This document shows positions 54,739 through 62,903 of a stretch of DNA of 64,000 nucleotides, in pieces. How positions within the stretch are numbered: the first letter of the stretch is position 1; the number at the start of each line of letters is the position of its first letter. The notes under the pieces were generated by a model. It was given only the letters and a program-made list of their open reading frames with translations, was not told the origin of the DNA and made no database searches. Both the position numbers and the translations under genes were made by a program. This DNA comes from Streptomyces sp. SID13031 (GTDB lineage Bacteria > Actinomycetota > Actinomycetes > Propionibacteriales > Kribbellaceae), in NCBI RefSeq assembly GCF_010548305.1, contig NZ_JAAGLV010000002.1, forward strand, positions 372,001 through 436,000, read 5' to 3'.

Positions 54739-55320
54739 ATGACGAACCTGACCATCGAGTCATACGAACGCGACGCCCTCGACTACGCCGCCCAGATCGG
54801 CGACTTCCCGCCACCGGTGATCGAAGGTGCGTTGCTCCGACTGGTCGAGGCGATCCCGCCGGGCGGTCGGGTGCTGGAGGTGGGGTCCGGCACCGGCCGC
54901 GATGCCGACTTCATCGAATCATGTGGAGAGTCGGTACGCCGTACCGACGCCACCCGGGCGTTCCGGGGCCTGCAGGTTGCCAGGGGCAAGCAGGTGGAGC
55001 CGCTGGACGTGATCAGGGACGATCTGGGCGGACCGTACGACGGGATCCTCGCGCTGTGCGTGTTCATCCACGTCGATCGGGACTCGACACTGTCGGTGCT
55101 CCGGAAGGTCGCGGCCGCGCTGCGGCCGGCGGGCGCCTTCCTGGTCTCCGTTCGCGAGGGATCCGGCGAGACGAACGGCGCCTACCTGATGTCGTACTGG
55201 GATCGGGCGGAGTACGACGCCTTGCTGGCGGAGGCTGGGCTCAGGGTCGATTGGGACCAGCGGCACACCGACTGCGATGGCGACACCTGGCTGACCTTCC
55301 TGGCCCGCAAGGCCCACTGA
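54739..55320 (+). CDS. SAM-dependent methyltransferase paralogue C
   Basis: A 193-residue class I methyltransferase. Motif I VLEVGSGTGRDADFIESCG, acidic residue in VRRTDATRAF, PYDGILALCVFIHV and LRKVAAALRPAGAFLVSVRE are intact. The ending TWLTFLARKAH is shared with A and B. CGGAGGAAAGC gives a good ribosome site. It heads an apparent operon with the amidase (18-nt gap) and SARP-3 (5-nt gap), so methylation, amide hydrolysis and regulation are co-expressed. Confidence 0.87.
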   Translation: MTNLTIESYERDALDYAAQIGDFPPPVIEGALLRLVEAIPPGGRVLEVGSGTGRDADFIESCGESVRRTDATRAFRGLQVARGKQVEPLDVIRDDLGGPYDGILALCVFIHVDRDSTLSVLRKVAAALRPAGAFLVSVREGSGETNGAYLMSYWDRAEYDALLAEAGLRVDWDQRHTDCDGDTWLTFLARKAH

Positions 55321-55338
55321 GCGATCGTAAAGGACACC

Positions 55339-56700
55339 ATGATGAAGAACATCGAAGGACTCTCGCTGGTCGATCTGGCCCGGGCTCTTGCTGTCGGCGA
55401 TCTCTCGGCGACCGAGGTGCTGGACGCCTATCTGGAGCGAATCGCAACCCATAACGAGGCGTTGAACGCTGTGGTGTCGCTGGACGAGGACGGTGCCAGG
55501 GCACGGGCAGCGGAGGCCGACAAGGCCTGGGCCTCCGGCAACCCCATTGGGCCCCTGCACGGCGTACCGCTCACGCTCAAGGATGCGCACGACGTGGCCG
55601 GTTTGCGAACCACTGTAGGAACCTCGGATCTCGACCGAGTGGCGGGGGCCGACAGCACGGTGGCTGCCCGGCTGCGGGCGGCCGGTGCCAACCTCATCGG
55701 ACACACCAATGTGCCGGCCTGGCTCGCCGACTACCAGAGTGACAACGCGATCTTCGGCCGGACCAACAACCCCTGGGACCTCACCCGGACGCCCGGTGGT
55801 TCGAGCGGTGGGCCGGCCGCCGCGGTCGCGGCGGAACTGACACCCGGAGAGATCGGATCGGATCTGTCCGGCTCGTTACGGCAACCAGCGGCGTTCTGCG
55901 GCGTGTACTCGCTGAAGCCGACCGAGCACAGGGTTCCTCTCACCGGCTTCCTCCGTACGCCGGGGCCGCGGCCTGTGCGGGTGATGGCCTGCATCGGACC
56001 GATCGCGCGCAGCCTGGACGATCTCGAACTACTGATGTCTGTTGTCGTCGGCCCGGACGGGTACGACGCGGAGGTCTCGCCGGTCCCCTTCGACCATCGG
56101 CCTGAGATGTCACCGGGGGAACTTCGGCTGGCGGTGGCGCCGACGATTCCGGGTGCGCCGATCGCCGGCGTACTGAGTGACCGGGTTCGCGAAGTCGCCA
56201 AGGGTGTGTCAGACGCCGGCGGTCGTGTCGCCGAGGAGTTGCCCGACGTCAACTGGGATGAGCAGCTGGAGCAGTTCGGGGATCTGCTCAACACACTCAC
56301 TGGCAATCCTGACGATCACCGGCTAAGTGACTACCTCACTGCGTTGCACAGGCGAGACATCCTGATCGCTACCTGGGACGCGTTCTTCGGGGAGTACGAC
56401 GCACTGCTGATGCCGGCTGCGGCCACCGTGGCCTTCCCCCACTCCGACGGTGACGTACTGGATATCGACGGGCAGAAAGTCCCGTATTACCAGCAAGGAT
56501 TTCTGTACGCGTTCTCCAGCCTGACGGGCCTGCCGGCTCTGACCATTCCGGTCGGGACGGACACGGCCGGGCTCCCGGTCGGCCTGCAATTGATCGGTCC
56601 CCGCTGGTCGGAAGCGACACTGCTGGCTGTTGCCCGCGGACTCGAGTCCACCGGCATCACGCCGGGCTACCAGCGGCCGCCACTTCTCGGCGTCGGCTGA
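55339..56700 (+). CDS. Amidase signature family hydrolase
   Basis: A 453-residue amidase. The catalytic Lys is in LTLKDAHDVAG (about 78), the cis-Ser in TPGGSSGGPAAAVAA, and the nucleophile Ser in SDLSGSLRQPAAFCGV. SDLSGS replaces the more common SDIGGS, with serine for glycine near the nucleophile. The C-terminal LPALTIPVGTDTAGLPVGLQ is typical. ATG 55339 or 55342 follows AAAGGA. Its place between methyltransferase C and SARP-3 suggests it processes the same small molecule, but the substrate cannot be inferred. Confidence 0.9.
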   Translation: MMKNIEGLSLVDLARALAVGDLSATEVLDAYLERIATHNEALNAVVSLDEDGARARAAEADKAWASGNPIGPLHGVPLTLKDAHDVAGLRTTVGTSDLDRVAGADSTVAARLRAAGANLIGHTNVPAWLADYQSDNAIFGRTNNPWDLTRTPGGSSGGPAAAVAAELTPGEIGSDLSGSLRQPAAFCGVYSLKPTEHRVPLTGFLRTPGPRPVRVMACIGPIARSLDDLELLMSVVVGPDGYDAEVSPVPFDHRPEMSPGELRLAVAPTIPGAPIAGVLSDRVREVAKGVSDAGGRVAEELPDVNWDEQLEQFGDLLNTLTGNPDDHRLSDYLTALHRRDILIATWDAFFGEYDALLMPAAATVAFPHSDGDVLDIDGQKVPYYQQGFLYAFSSLTGLPALTIPVGTDTAGLPVGLQLIGPRWSEATLLAVARGLESTGITPGYQRPPLLGVG

Positions 56701-56705
56701 TCGAA

Positions 56706-59486
56706 ATGGCGGTCTCAGGGCTGGAGGTTCGTGTACTCGGGCCATTCGGCGTGACCATCGACGGCCGCCCGGTCGAAATCAGCTCAACACGCTTGCGCGT
56801 TCTGCTCGCGACGCTCGCGATGTCAGCGGGGGAGGTCATTTCGACGGAGCGACTGGCGGCGATGCTGTGGGGCCAGCAGGTCCCCGCCGACGAGAAACGT
56901 GGCCTGCAGACCACCATCTCTCGCCTGCGAGGGCTGCTCGGGGCCGGCATCGTGACCAAGAGCGCGTGCGGGTACCTGCTCCGCTGCCGACGTGAGCAAG
57001 TCGACGCGCTGCGGTTCGCCGAGCTGGCGGCGATACCGCCGGGTGACGAGCACGAACGGATCCGCTTGGAGCAGGCCCGCTCGTTGTGGCGAGGCACGCC
57101 TTTCCACGGGATCGACTCACCTCGCCTGGTCGAACTCGAGTTGCCCCGAATCACCGAGACCTACCTTGCCGTCCTGGACCGGCGAGCCGATTTCGCCATC
57201 GCTGAACAGCGGGACTCCGAGGTGCTGCTGGCGGACCTCCAGGAGGCGTGCGCACACCATGCGCTGAGGGAGACCACCTGGGCGCGGTGGCTACTCGTTC
57301 TCGGGCGAAGCGGACGGCGGGAGGAGGCGCTGGACAGATACGAGGAGGTCAGGGCCCGGATGGCCGATCAACTCGGCGCTGACCCTGGCCCGGAATTGCA
57401 AGCGGCCAGGGCAGAGCTGCTGGCCGCCGGGGGAATGGGTGCGGTGGTGACTTCGAATCGTGCTGCGGTCCCGCGCCAGCTACCGGCGAACGTCGTACGG
57501 TTCATCGGGAGGGCAGCGGAACTCACCCGCCTGGATCGGTCACTGGCCGATGGCCGGCCGAGGGCGCCGATGATCGCGGCCATTCACGGTACGGGCGGCG
57601 TGGGCAAAACGGCCTTCGCCGTCCATTGGGCTCATCAGGCCGCCCGGCTGTTTCCCGACGGCCAGATGTACGTCGACCTGCGCGGCTATGCGCCTGCGGA
57701 CCGGCCACGGTCAGCCGCCGAGGCCCTCGATCTGCTTCTGCTTGGTATCGGCTTCGAGGGGAATCTGGTCCCTTCTGACCTCGATGGTCGCAGCGCGCTC
57801 TGGCGAACTGCATTGTCGGGCCGACGAGTCTTGCTCCTACTGGACAACGCGCGCGATGCCGGCCAGGTGCGACCGTTGCTGCCCGACCGGGGTAGCAGCC
57901 TCGTCCTGGTCACCAGCCGCGATCAGCTCCGGTCGTTGTCCTCGCCCCGTCGAGTAGAGCGGATCGTCCTGGACCGGCTGGCAGCCGAGGAATCGAGGGA
58001 GCTGGTGTCGCGGAACCTCGAGGCCGAGGGCATTCGCTGGCCGGCAGCATCCGTTGCTGAACTCGCCGCCTTATGCGCCGACCTTCCGCTGGCACTCGCG
58101 ATCGCCTCGGAGCATGCGGTTCGGGATCCGGCCGGTTCCGGGGAAGAGTTGCTCGACTGGCTACGCGACGAACAGGATCGGCTGGACGCACTCGAGACCG
58201 GTGGTGATCCGCTGGCCAGTGTGCGGGCGGTCCTGACGGCATCGTACGAGGTGCTCGATACGGAGGCGGCGCGAACCTATCGGCTGATCGGCAGCCACCC
58301 TAGTGCGGATCTCGGTGTCCCGGCGGCGGCCGCGTTGACCGGCACGACCTGTGCTGTGGCCCGAAGTCTGCTGGACCGCCTGCAGAACATGCACCTCGTT
58401 CAGGAGCGCGAGCCTGGTCGCTACTCGATGCATGACCTGGTCCGGATCCACGCGATCGAACAGTCGGCGAGACTACCGGCCGATCGGGATCTTGCCCTCC
58501 TGCGCGTCTTTGACTGGTACCTGCGATCGGCACTCAACGCCCGGGCGCAGATGGGGTTTCCAGAGCTGCCGACCGATTTCGACGAGCCCCAGGCAGGAGT
58601 CCTGCCAGCGACCTTCGAGCTCGCGAGCGATGCTTCAGGCTGGTTTGATCAGGAACGATCAGCGCTCGCCGCGACGGTGCATGCGGCGAGCCGGGCTGAA
58701 CACCCCGCGGCCTATCGGATCACGCAGGCGGCGAACGGCTACCTGTTTCACCGCGGCATGCTTGATGAGCTTTTCAGACTGCATCACCTCGCGATCAGCG
58801 TCGCTGAGAAGCTCTCCGACAGCTGCGCTGTGGCGCTATCGCTGAATCAGCTCGGCAACGTCCACAATCGCCTGGGAAAGCACGGACTGGCCAAACTGCA
58901 CTTCGAGCGCGCCCTCGATCTCTTCGAAGGTGTGGGCAATATTCGTGGACAGTCGTCCGTGTTGAGCAACCTCGGGTCGACTCTGCGAATGCTCGGCAGA
59001 GCCGACTCGGCCGTCCGACGGCATCGCACGGCGATCGAGATCGGCCGCCTGCTCGACGATCCCGCAGAGGAGGGAAGTAGCTGGAACAACCTGGCCATGA
59101 GCTACGTCGAACTCGGGGCCTACGAGGCAGCGTCCGACACGGCCCAGAAGGCGATCGAGCTCTGCGAAGTGGCCGGGAACCAGTGCTACGTCTCGTTCGC
59201 GCGAGACACACTCGGGCAGGCACTGGCAGGACAGGGTAGATATGCCGAGGCGATGCTTGAGTTCGGGCAGGCGATCAGCTTCGCCTCCGCGGCCGGCGAC
59301 CAGTGGCACGAATGCACCACCTTGGCGCAGGCAGCTACTGCACAGGCCGGGGCTGGATTGATTGTCGAGGCGAGGCGCAGTGTCCTTCAGGCATTGGAGA
59401 TTCTGGACGAGATTGGAGGCGGGGACACTGGCGAGCTGCGACGGGACGACCTCAAGACACTGTTGGCTACGTTGCCGGACAGCTGA
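56706..59486 (+). CDS. AfsR/SARP-family regulator 3
   Basis: A 926-residue SARP-NB-ARC-TPR regulator. Winged helix 1-95 (LEVRVLGPFGVTIDGRPVEI), activation domain (WRGTPFHGIDSPRL onward), Walker A GTGGVGKTA near 295, Walker B RVLLLLDNARDAGQ, and TPRs from about 700 (NQLGNVHNRLGKHGLAKLHF, NNLAMSYVELGAYEAASDTA). The ATG at 56706 lies 5 nt after the amidase stop. It ends the MT-C, amidase, SARP-3 unit. In AfsR-like proteins ATP hydrolysis and TPR input control DNA binding. Confidence 0.9.
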   Translation: MAVSGLEVRVLGPFGVTIDGRPVEISSTRLRVLLATLAMSAGEVISTERLAAMLWGQQVPADEKRGLQTTISRLRGLLGAGIVTKSACGYLLRCRREQVDALRFAELAAIPPGDEHERIRLEQARSLWRGTPFHGIDSPRLVELELPRITETYLAVLDRRADFAIAEQRDSEVLLADLQEACAHHALRETTWARWLLVLGRSGRREEALDRYEEVRARMADQLGADPGPELQAARAELLAAGGMGAVVTSNRAAVPRQLPANVVRFIGRAAELTRLDRSLADGRPRAPMIAAIHGTGGVGKTAFAVHWAHQAARLFPDGQMYVDLRGYAPADRPRSAAEALDLLLLGIGFEGNLVPSDLDGRSALWRTALSGRRVLLLLDNARDAGQVRPLLPDRGSSLVLVTSRDQLRSLSSPRRVERIVLDRLAAEESRELVSRNLEAEGIRWPAASVAELAALCADLPLALAIASEHAVRDPAGSGEELLDWLRDEQDRLDALETGGDPLASVRAVLTASYEVLDTEAARTYRLIGSHPSADLGVPAAAALTGTTCAVARSLLDRLQNMHLVQEREPGRYSMHDLVRIHAIEQSARLPADRDLALLRVFDWYLRSALNARAQMGFPELPTDFDEPQAGVLPATFELASDASGWFDQERSALAATVHAASRAEHPAAYRITQAANGYLFHRGMLDELFRLHHLAISVAEKLSDSCAVALSLNQLGNVHNRLGKHGLAKLHFERALDLFEGVGNIRGQSSVLSNLGSTLRMLGRADSAVRRHRTAIEIGRLLDDPAEEGSSWNNLAMSYVELGAYEAASDTAQKAIELCEVAGNQCYVSFARDTLGQALAGQGRYAEAMLEFGQAISFASAAGDQWHECTTLAQAATAQAGAGLIVEARRSVLQALEILDEIGGGDTGELRRDDLKTLLATLPDS

Positions 59487-59595
59487 AAGATCGCTCGTGC
59501 TGCCATCTTGTAGCTGCCCTGATGGCGACTGTCGATGCCCTCGACCGACGGCGGGGCCGCGTGCTCCATTGTTGCGGACGGCAACCAAGGCGTGC

Positions 59596-60262
59596 TCAGG
59601 TCTTGGGGAGACCTGGGAGTAGATCTTTCAGAATGTCATGTACTACGGAGCGGGCGGCCTTACCGGCCAGGTTGTCGTAGACGACCACGAGCTGGACTAC
59701 TACCCGGCCGACTCGCATGAAGCCGGAGCCGCTCCTGGCCACAATGCCTAGGTCGGCCTGGTCGCCCAGGCCGGGCCAGTTCTGGTCGGCGGCCAGTTGT
59801 TCGCTTGCTTCGGCGACTGTTTTGAAGGCGAAGACATTGAGGACCATACCGCGTTTGGTGTTGACGGTTGCTACGCATTGGGATCCGCTGATGGCGGCGT
59901 CGGCTACCTCTGGGAAGGCGGCGAATTCGGCCCAGCCGGCGCTCTTCGGGGTCTTCTTCTGCTGGGTGGCCAGCCACTTCTGCCCGCCCATCTGCTGGAT
60001 GAAGCGCACCTTGCGCAGGTACGGGCATGGGTTCGCGAGGATGGGGAAGTCGGTCAGCGGGGCAGCGCCACCGGTCGGCCTGGCCAGGCCCGACGTCGGC
60101 GACGCGATCGAGGTGGGTGTCGGAGTGGGCCTCGGCGTCGGTGTGGGCGTCGGGGACGGCGTGCTCGAGGGGCTGGGAACAGCTGCCGGGTCGCCGGACG
60201 AGCATGCGCTCGCGAGCCCAAGGACCCAGAACCGCCACCGCGATCTTCGCGAAACGTATCAT
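59596..60262 (-). pseudogene. Secreted lipoprotein, apparently frameshifted in signal peptide
   Basis: From about 60225 down to 59596 one minus-strand frame encodes a Pro/Thr-rich linker (PSPTPTPTPRPTPTPTS), then NPCPYLRKVRFIQQMGGQKW and a 140-residue domain like actinobacterial DUF3558-type lipoproteins. The natural start MIRFAKIAVAVLG at 60262 is in a different frame. Removing one base in the GGGTCC region joins it to LGLASACSSGDP, a normal lipoprotein signal. No start codon exists in the body frame before the linker, so the gene is either broken or has a sequencing indel. Confidence 0.6.
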
Positions 60263-60537
60263 GCGGTTGAGAGTAGAGCCGCTGGAGTTCATCGACCCGG
60301 GTTTCCTGAGGGTTGCGCCGTATCTCCTTGCAGACAGGCGGTCTGGCTTTCAATCGATCGCGATAGTTGCTCCAGGCCACGAGTGCGGCGTGAGTGGTTT
60401 GAAGGCGCTCTGTAGGCACTTGTCCGCATAGTTGGCGCCACAAAGCCTGCAGGTTGCCGACGCGGATGTTCTCGCCCGCGGCGGCTCCTGACTGTTCGTG
60501 AAGTCCGCCCCAACCTCACTTGTTCGATGGAGGAGTC

Positions 60538-60969
60538 GTGACCGCGCGGCTGCCGCCACGACTGGCCGAGATCGTTGCTGCCCTACCAATCAGTCCACAG
60601 GACCGCATCCTCGAGATCGGTTGTGGCCCTGGTGTCGCAGCGCGGGCAATCGCCAGACGCCTCGACACCGGGCACATCCTGGCCGTCGACCGATCGGCAG
60701 CAGCGATCGAGCAACTCCGTGCGCTCTCGGCACCAGAGCTCGGCTCTGGACGTCTGAGCGCTCGCCAAACAAGCATCGAGGACTTCACTCTGGACAGTGG
60801 TGAGGATCCGTTCGACCTCGTCTTCGCTGTCAGGGTTGGTGCTCTCGACGGCCGGCACCCTGCCGAGGGCAAGATCGCGCTCGAACGCATCGCGGCGATC
60901 ACCAGCCCAGACGCCCGTCTCTTCATCGACGGCGGGAGCCCGCCTCGCGAACCCCCGATCCGCTGCTGA
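60538..60969 (+). CDS. Small class I SAM-dependent methyltransferase
   Basis: A 143-residue methyltransferase core. Motif I is ILEIGCGPGVAARAIARRL, motif II acidic residue is in ILAVDRSAAAIEQL, and motif IV region is DPFDLVFAVRVGAL. GGAGGAGTC before GTG 60538 fixes the start. It is shorter than most family members and ends soon after LFIDGGSPPRE, so some C-terminal strands may be missing. It is not closely related to paralogues A-C. Converges with ridA 4 nt away. Confidence 0.75.
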   Translation: MTARLPPRLAEIVAALPISPQDRILEIGCGPGVAARAIARRLDTGHILAVDRSAAAIEQLRALSAPELGSGRLSARQTSIEDFTLDSGEDPFDLVFAVRVGALDGRHPAEGKIALERIAAITSPDARLFIDGGSPPREPPIRC

Positions 60970-60973
60970 GGCG

Positions 60974-61366
60974 TCACCCGACGTCGACCGCGACTGCCTC
61001 GATCTCCAGCAGCCATGCCTCGTCGTAGATGTCGCAGATGATGATGGTCAGCGCGGGGCAATGGTCGCCGAGGATCTCTTCCCGCAGCGTGCTGCTGACG
61101 TCGCGGAAGCGGCGATCGGCGAGGTACATGTTCACCTTGGCAAGGTTGCGAACGCCCATGTCGGCTTCGGCGAGAACGGCCAGGACGTTGCGCCAGACGG
61201 TGCGGTACTGCGTCTCGAAGTCCGACGGGATCTCACCGTTCTCGTCGGACCAGTTCACCTGACCGCTGACGAAAACCGTACGCTGCGCCTCGGTGACCAA
61301 CGTGCCGTGCGTGTAGTTGCCGGTCGGCACGGGTAGCCCGGCCGGGTTCAGTTGGGCGATGCCCAT
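60974..61366 (-). CDS. RidA/YjgF/YER057c family protein
   Basis: A 130-residue trimeric RidA-fold protein (TLVTEAQRTVFVSGQVNWSD, then FETQYRTVWRNVLAVLAEAD). True RidA deaminases of 2-aminoacrylate carry a conserved arginine near 105. Here the corresponding C-terminal region is HCPALTIIICDIYDEAWLLE, without an evident arginine before the strand, so it probably belongs to a non-deaminase subfamily. ATG 61366 follows GAGGAG. An imperfect dyad AACGTTC-TTC-GAATGTT lies 32 nt upstream. Confidence 0.82.
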   Translation of the reverse strand: MGIAQLNPAGLPVPTGNYTHGTLVTEAQRTVFVSGQVNWSDENGEIPSDFETQYRTVWRNVLAVLAEADMGVRNLAKVNMYLADRRFRDVSSTLREEILGDHCPALTIIICDIYDEAWLLEIEAVAVDVG

Positions 61367-61563
61367 CACTTGCTCCTCAGATTGATGTTGCCGCGTCAAC
61401 GTTCTTCGAATGTTGCGGCGGGTTCTTCATGTAGTCCTATGGTGCTCGTGCCCCGCGCCCTCTTCTCCGCCGATCTTGGTGCCTCTGTCACCTGCAGCCT
61501 GGCCGTAAACCAGTCCTCCGGACATCGGCCATATGCCCTATCCACAGCTCTCGTCGTCCGGTC

Positions 61564-61848
61564 TCACCAGGGGTGCAGTCGATGCAGACCGCACCTGGTG
61601 GAGGCATGAACCTGGTGCCCGGCTTCGGCGCAACCCCAAGCGCAGTGGGAAAACGCACTGATCGCCGTCTGCTCGGTCGTGTTGCCGTCGGCATCGACCA
61701 GGTTGACCTTCAACGAGACTGGGCCACGCCTGGCTGTCGCGAAGGTCGCCTTGTATCCTGGCCAGTCGGCGATCGCGTGGTAATGGCGCAGCGTCCGGGA
61801 CGTAACCCCCGAATCACGCGCGACCTCTGCAATCGACCAACCAGGCAA
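61564..61848 (-). pseudogene. Chimeric remnant: MerR helix-turn-helix joined to a subtilase-like tail
   Basis: The first 25 residues (MPGWSIAEVARDSGVTSRTL, RHYHAI) are a clear MerR-family DNA-binding start. The frame then changes character to GPVSLKVNLVDADGNTTEQT, which resembles the C-terminal end of secreted subtilases. Both parts are far too short to function. This looks like deletion debris, 1 kb from an S8 peptidase gene on the other strand. Confidence 0.35.
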
Positions 61849-61997
61849 GATCTACGATGGAGCTGAGTGCTACGTCAACTTCAAGTTGTTAGTGGGGGCC
61901 GGAGGCTGATCAGTCCGGGAACCGGCTGCGCAGGGATTCTGAAGGCGGCGTCCGGCAGCCGGCCGATCATGGGTTCGTTCACTGTCAAGGGGAGCAG

Positions 61998-62368
61998 ATG
62001 GCAGTTCTTCATGGGGACGAGGCGCCGAGGTTCCAGTTGCCAGGTGTGGAGTTCATAGTGCTGGCTGCGCCGAGTCTCGGTTCAGCCGGCATTTGCACCT
62101 GGCGAATGGCGTTCGAACCCGGGTGCTCGGCAAGGATCCGCACACGCTGGACCGCGACGAGGTCTTCATGGTGCTGGCGGGCACAATCCAGATCACCCCG
62201 AACGGCGAGAAGTTCGGCCCGGGGGACGCGGCTGTCGTACTGGCCGGGGGGCAGGCCGCGGTCTTCAGTCTGGGTGAGACCTCGGCCGAGCTTCAGGTAG
62301 CCGTGACTGCCGTTTTACCGTCACCGGGGGCGGACGGCTCAAAGCTGCAACCACCGTGGGCACAGTAA
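61998..62368 (+). pseudogene. Cupin-domain protein, frameshifted
   Basis: ATG 61998 (GGGGAG upstream) begins MAVLHGDEAPRFQLPGVEFI, then TWRMAFEPG, the first half of a small cupin. The second half lies in another frame: KDPHTLDRDEVFMVLAGTIQ, FGPGDAAVVLAGGQ and the natural end KLQPPWAQ at 62368. A one-base change near 62133 would join them, giving about 123 residues. Histidine and glutamate metal ligands are partly present (HTLDRDEVF). Either a recent pseudogene or an indel error. Confidence 0.55.
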
Positions 62369-62504
62369 CGGCTGAATAAATGTTGGATGTCTAGCCGTCA
62401 ACGAACACTTCACAACGCTTCTGTGAAGGCGTCGCCTGGCAGCGTGTGTTCGGTACTGGTGCAGGCCATCAGGTCTGGACCTGCTGACGATCGGAGAATA
62501 GAGA

Positions 62505-62820
62505 ATGCAGAGGGCTTGGCGCGCTGGCGCAGGCTTGGTATCAGCAGCTGTTGTCTTCGGTAGACTCGTCGCACCGCAGGCGCGTGTCTTCCTCGCCCCG
62601 GCCTGTACCGGTCTAGCGTTTCCCATCTACGGCGTCCCCCAACGCACCCTGCGCCAGACCCTCGTACCACCACACCTCCTGGGCCCCGCCACCTCAGCCT
62701 GGCGAACCCTCGGCAGCTAAGCCATCGCGGCCTCCTGACAACCGCCCTGGGCACCAGGACCACTCTCGCCATCACCACCCCGCTGACCCTGCTCGCCCTG
62801 GCCCGAGCCTGCTGGTCGCC
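62505..62820 (+). pseudogene. MFS transporter C-terminal remnant
   Basis: One frame reads PQRTLRQTLVPPHLLGPATS and AWRTL, like the conserved loop before the last helices of MFS_3 exporters. After a stop at 62718 another frame continues GLLTTALGTRTTLAITTPLT, LLALA, the last helix. The rest of the transporter is absent. Confidence 0.35.
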
Positions 62821-62903
62821 GCTTCGTCAGGATCCAACCACTCAGCATTTTGTGGCCTGAGACGTCTTCATTGGTGTTGATGTCGACACAAGGAGCCATC
62901 CCC

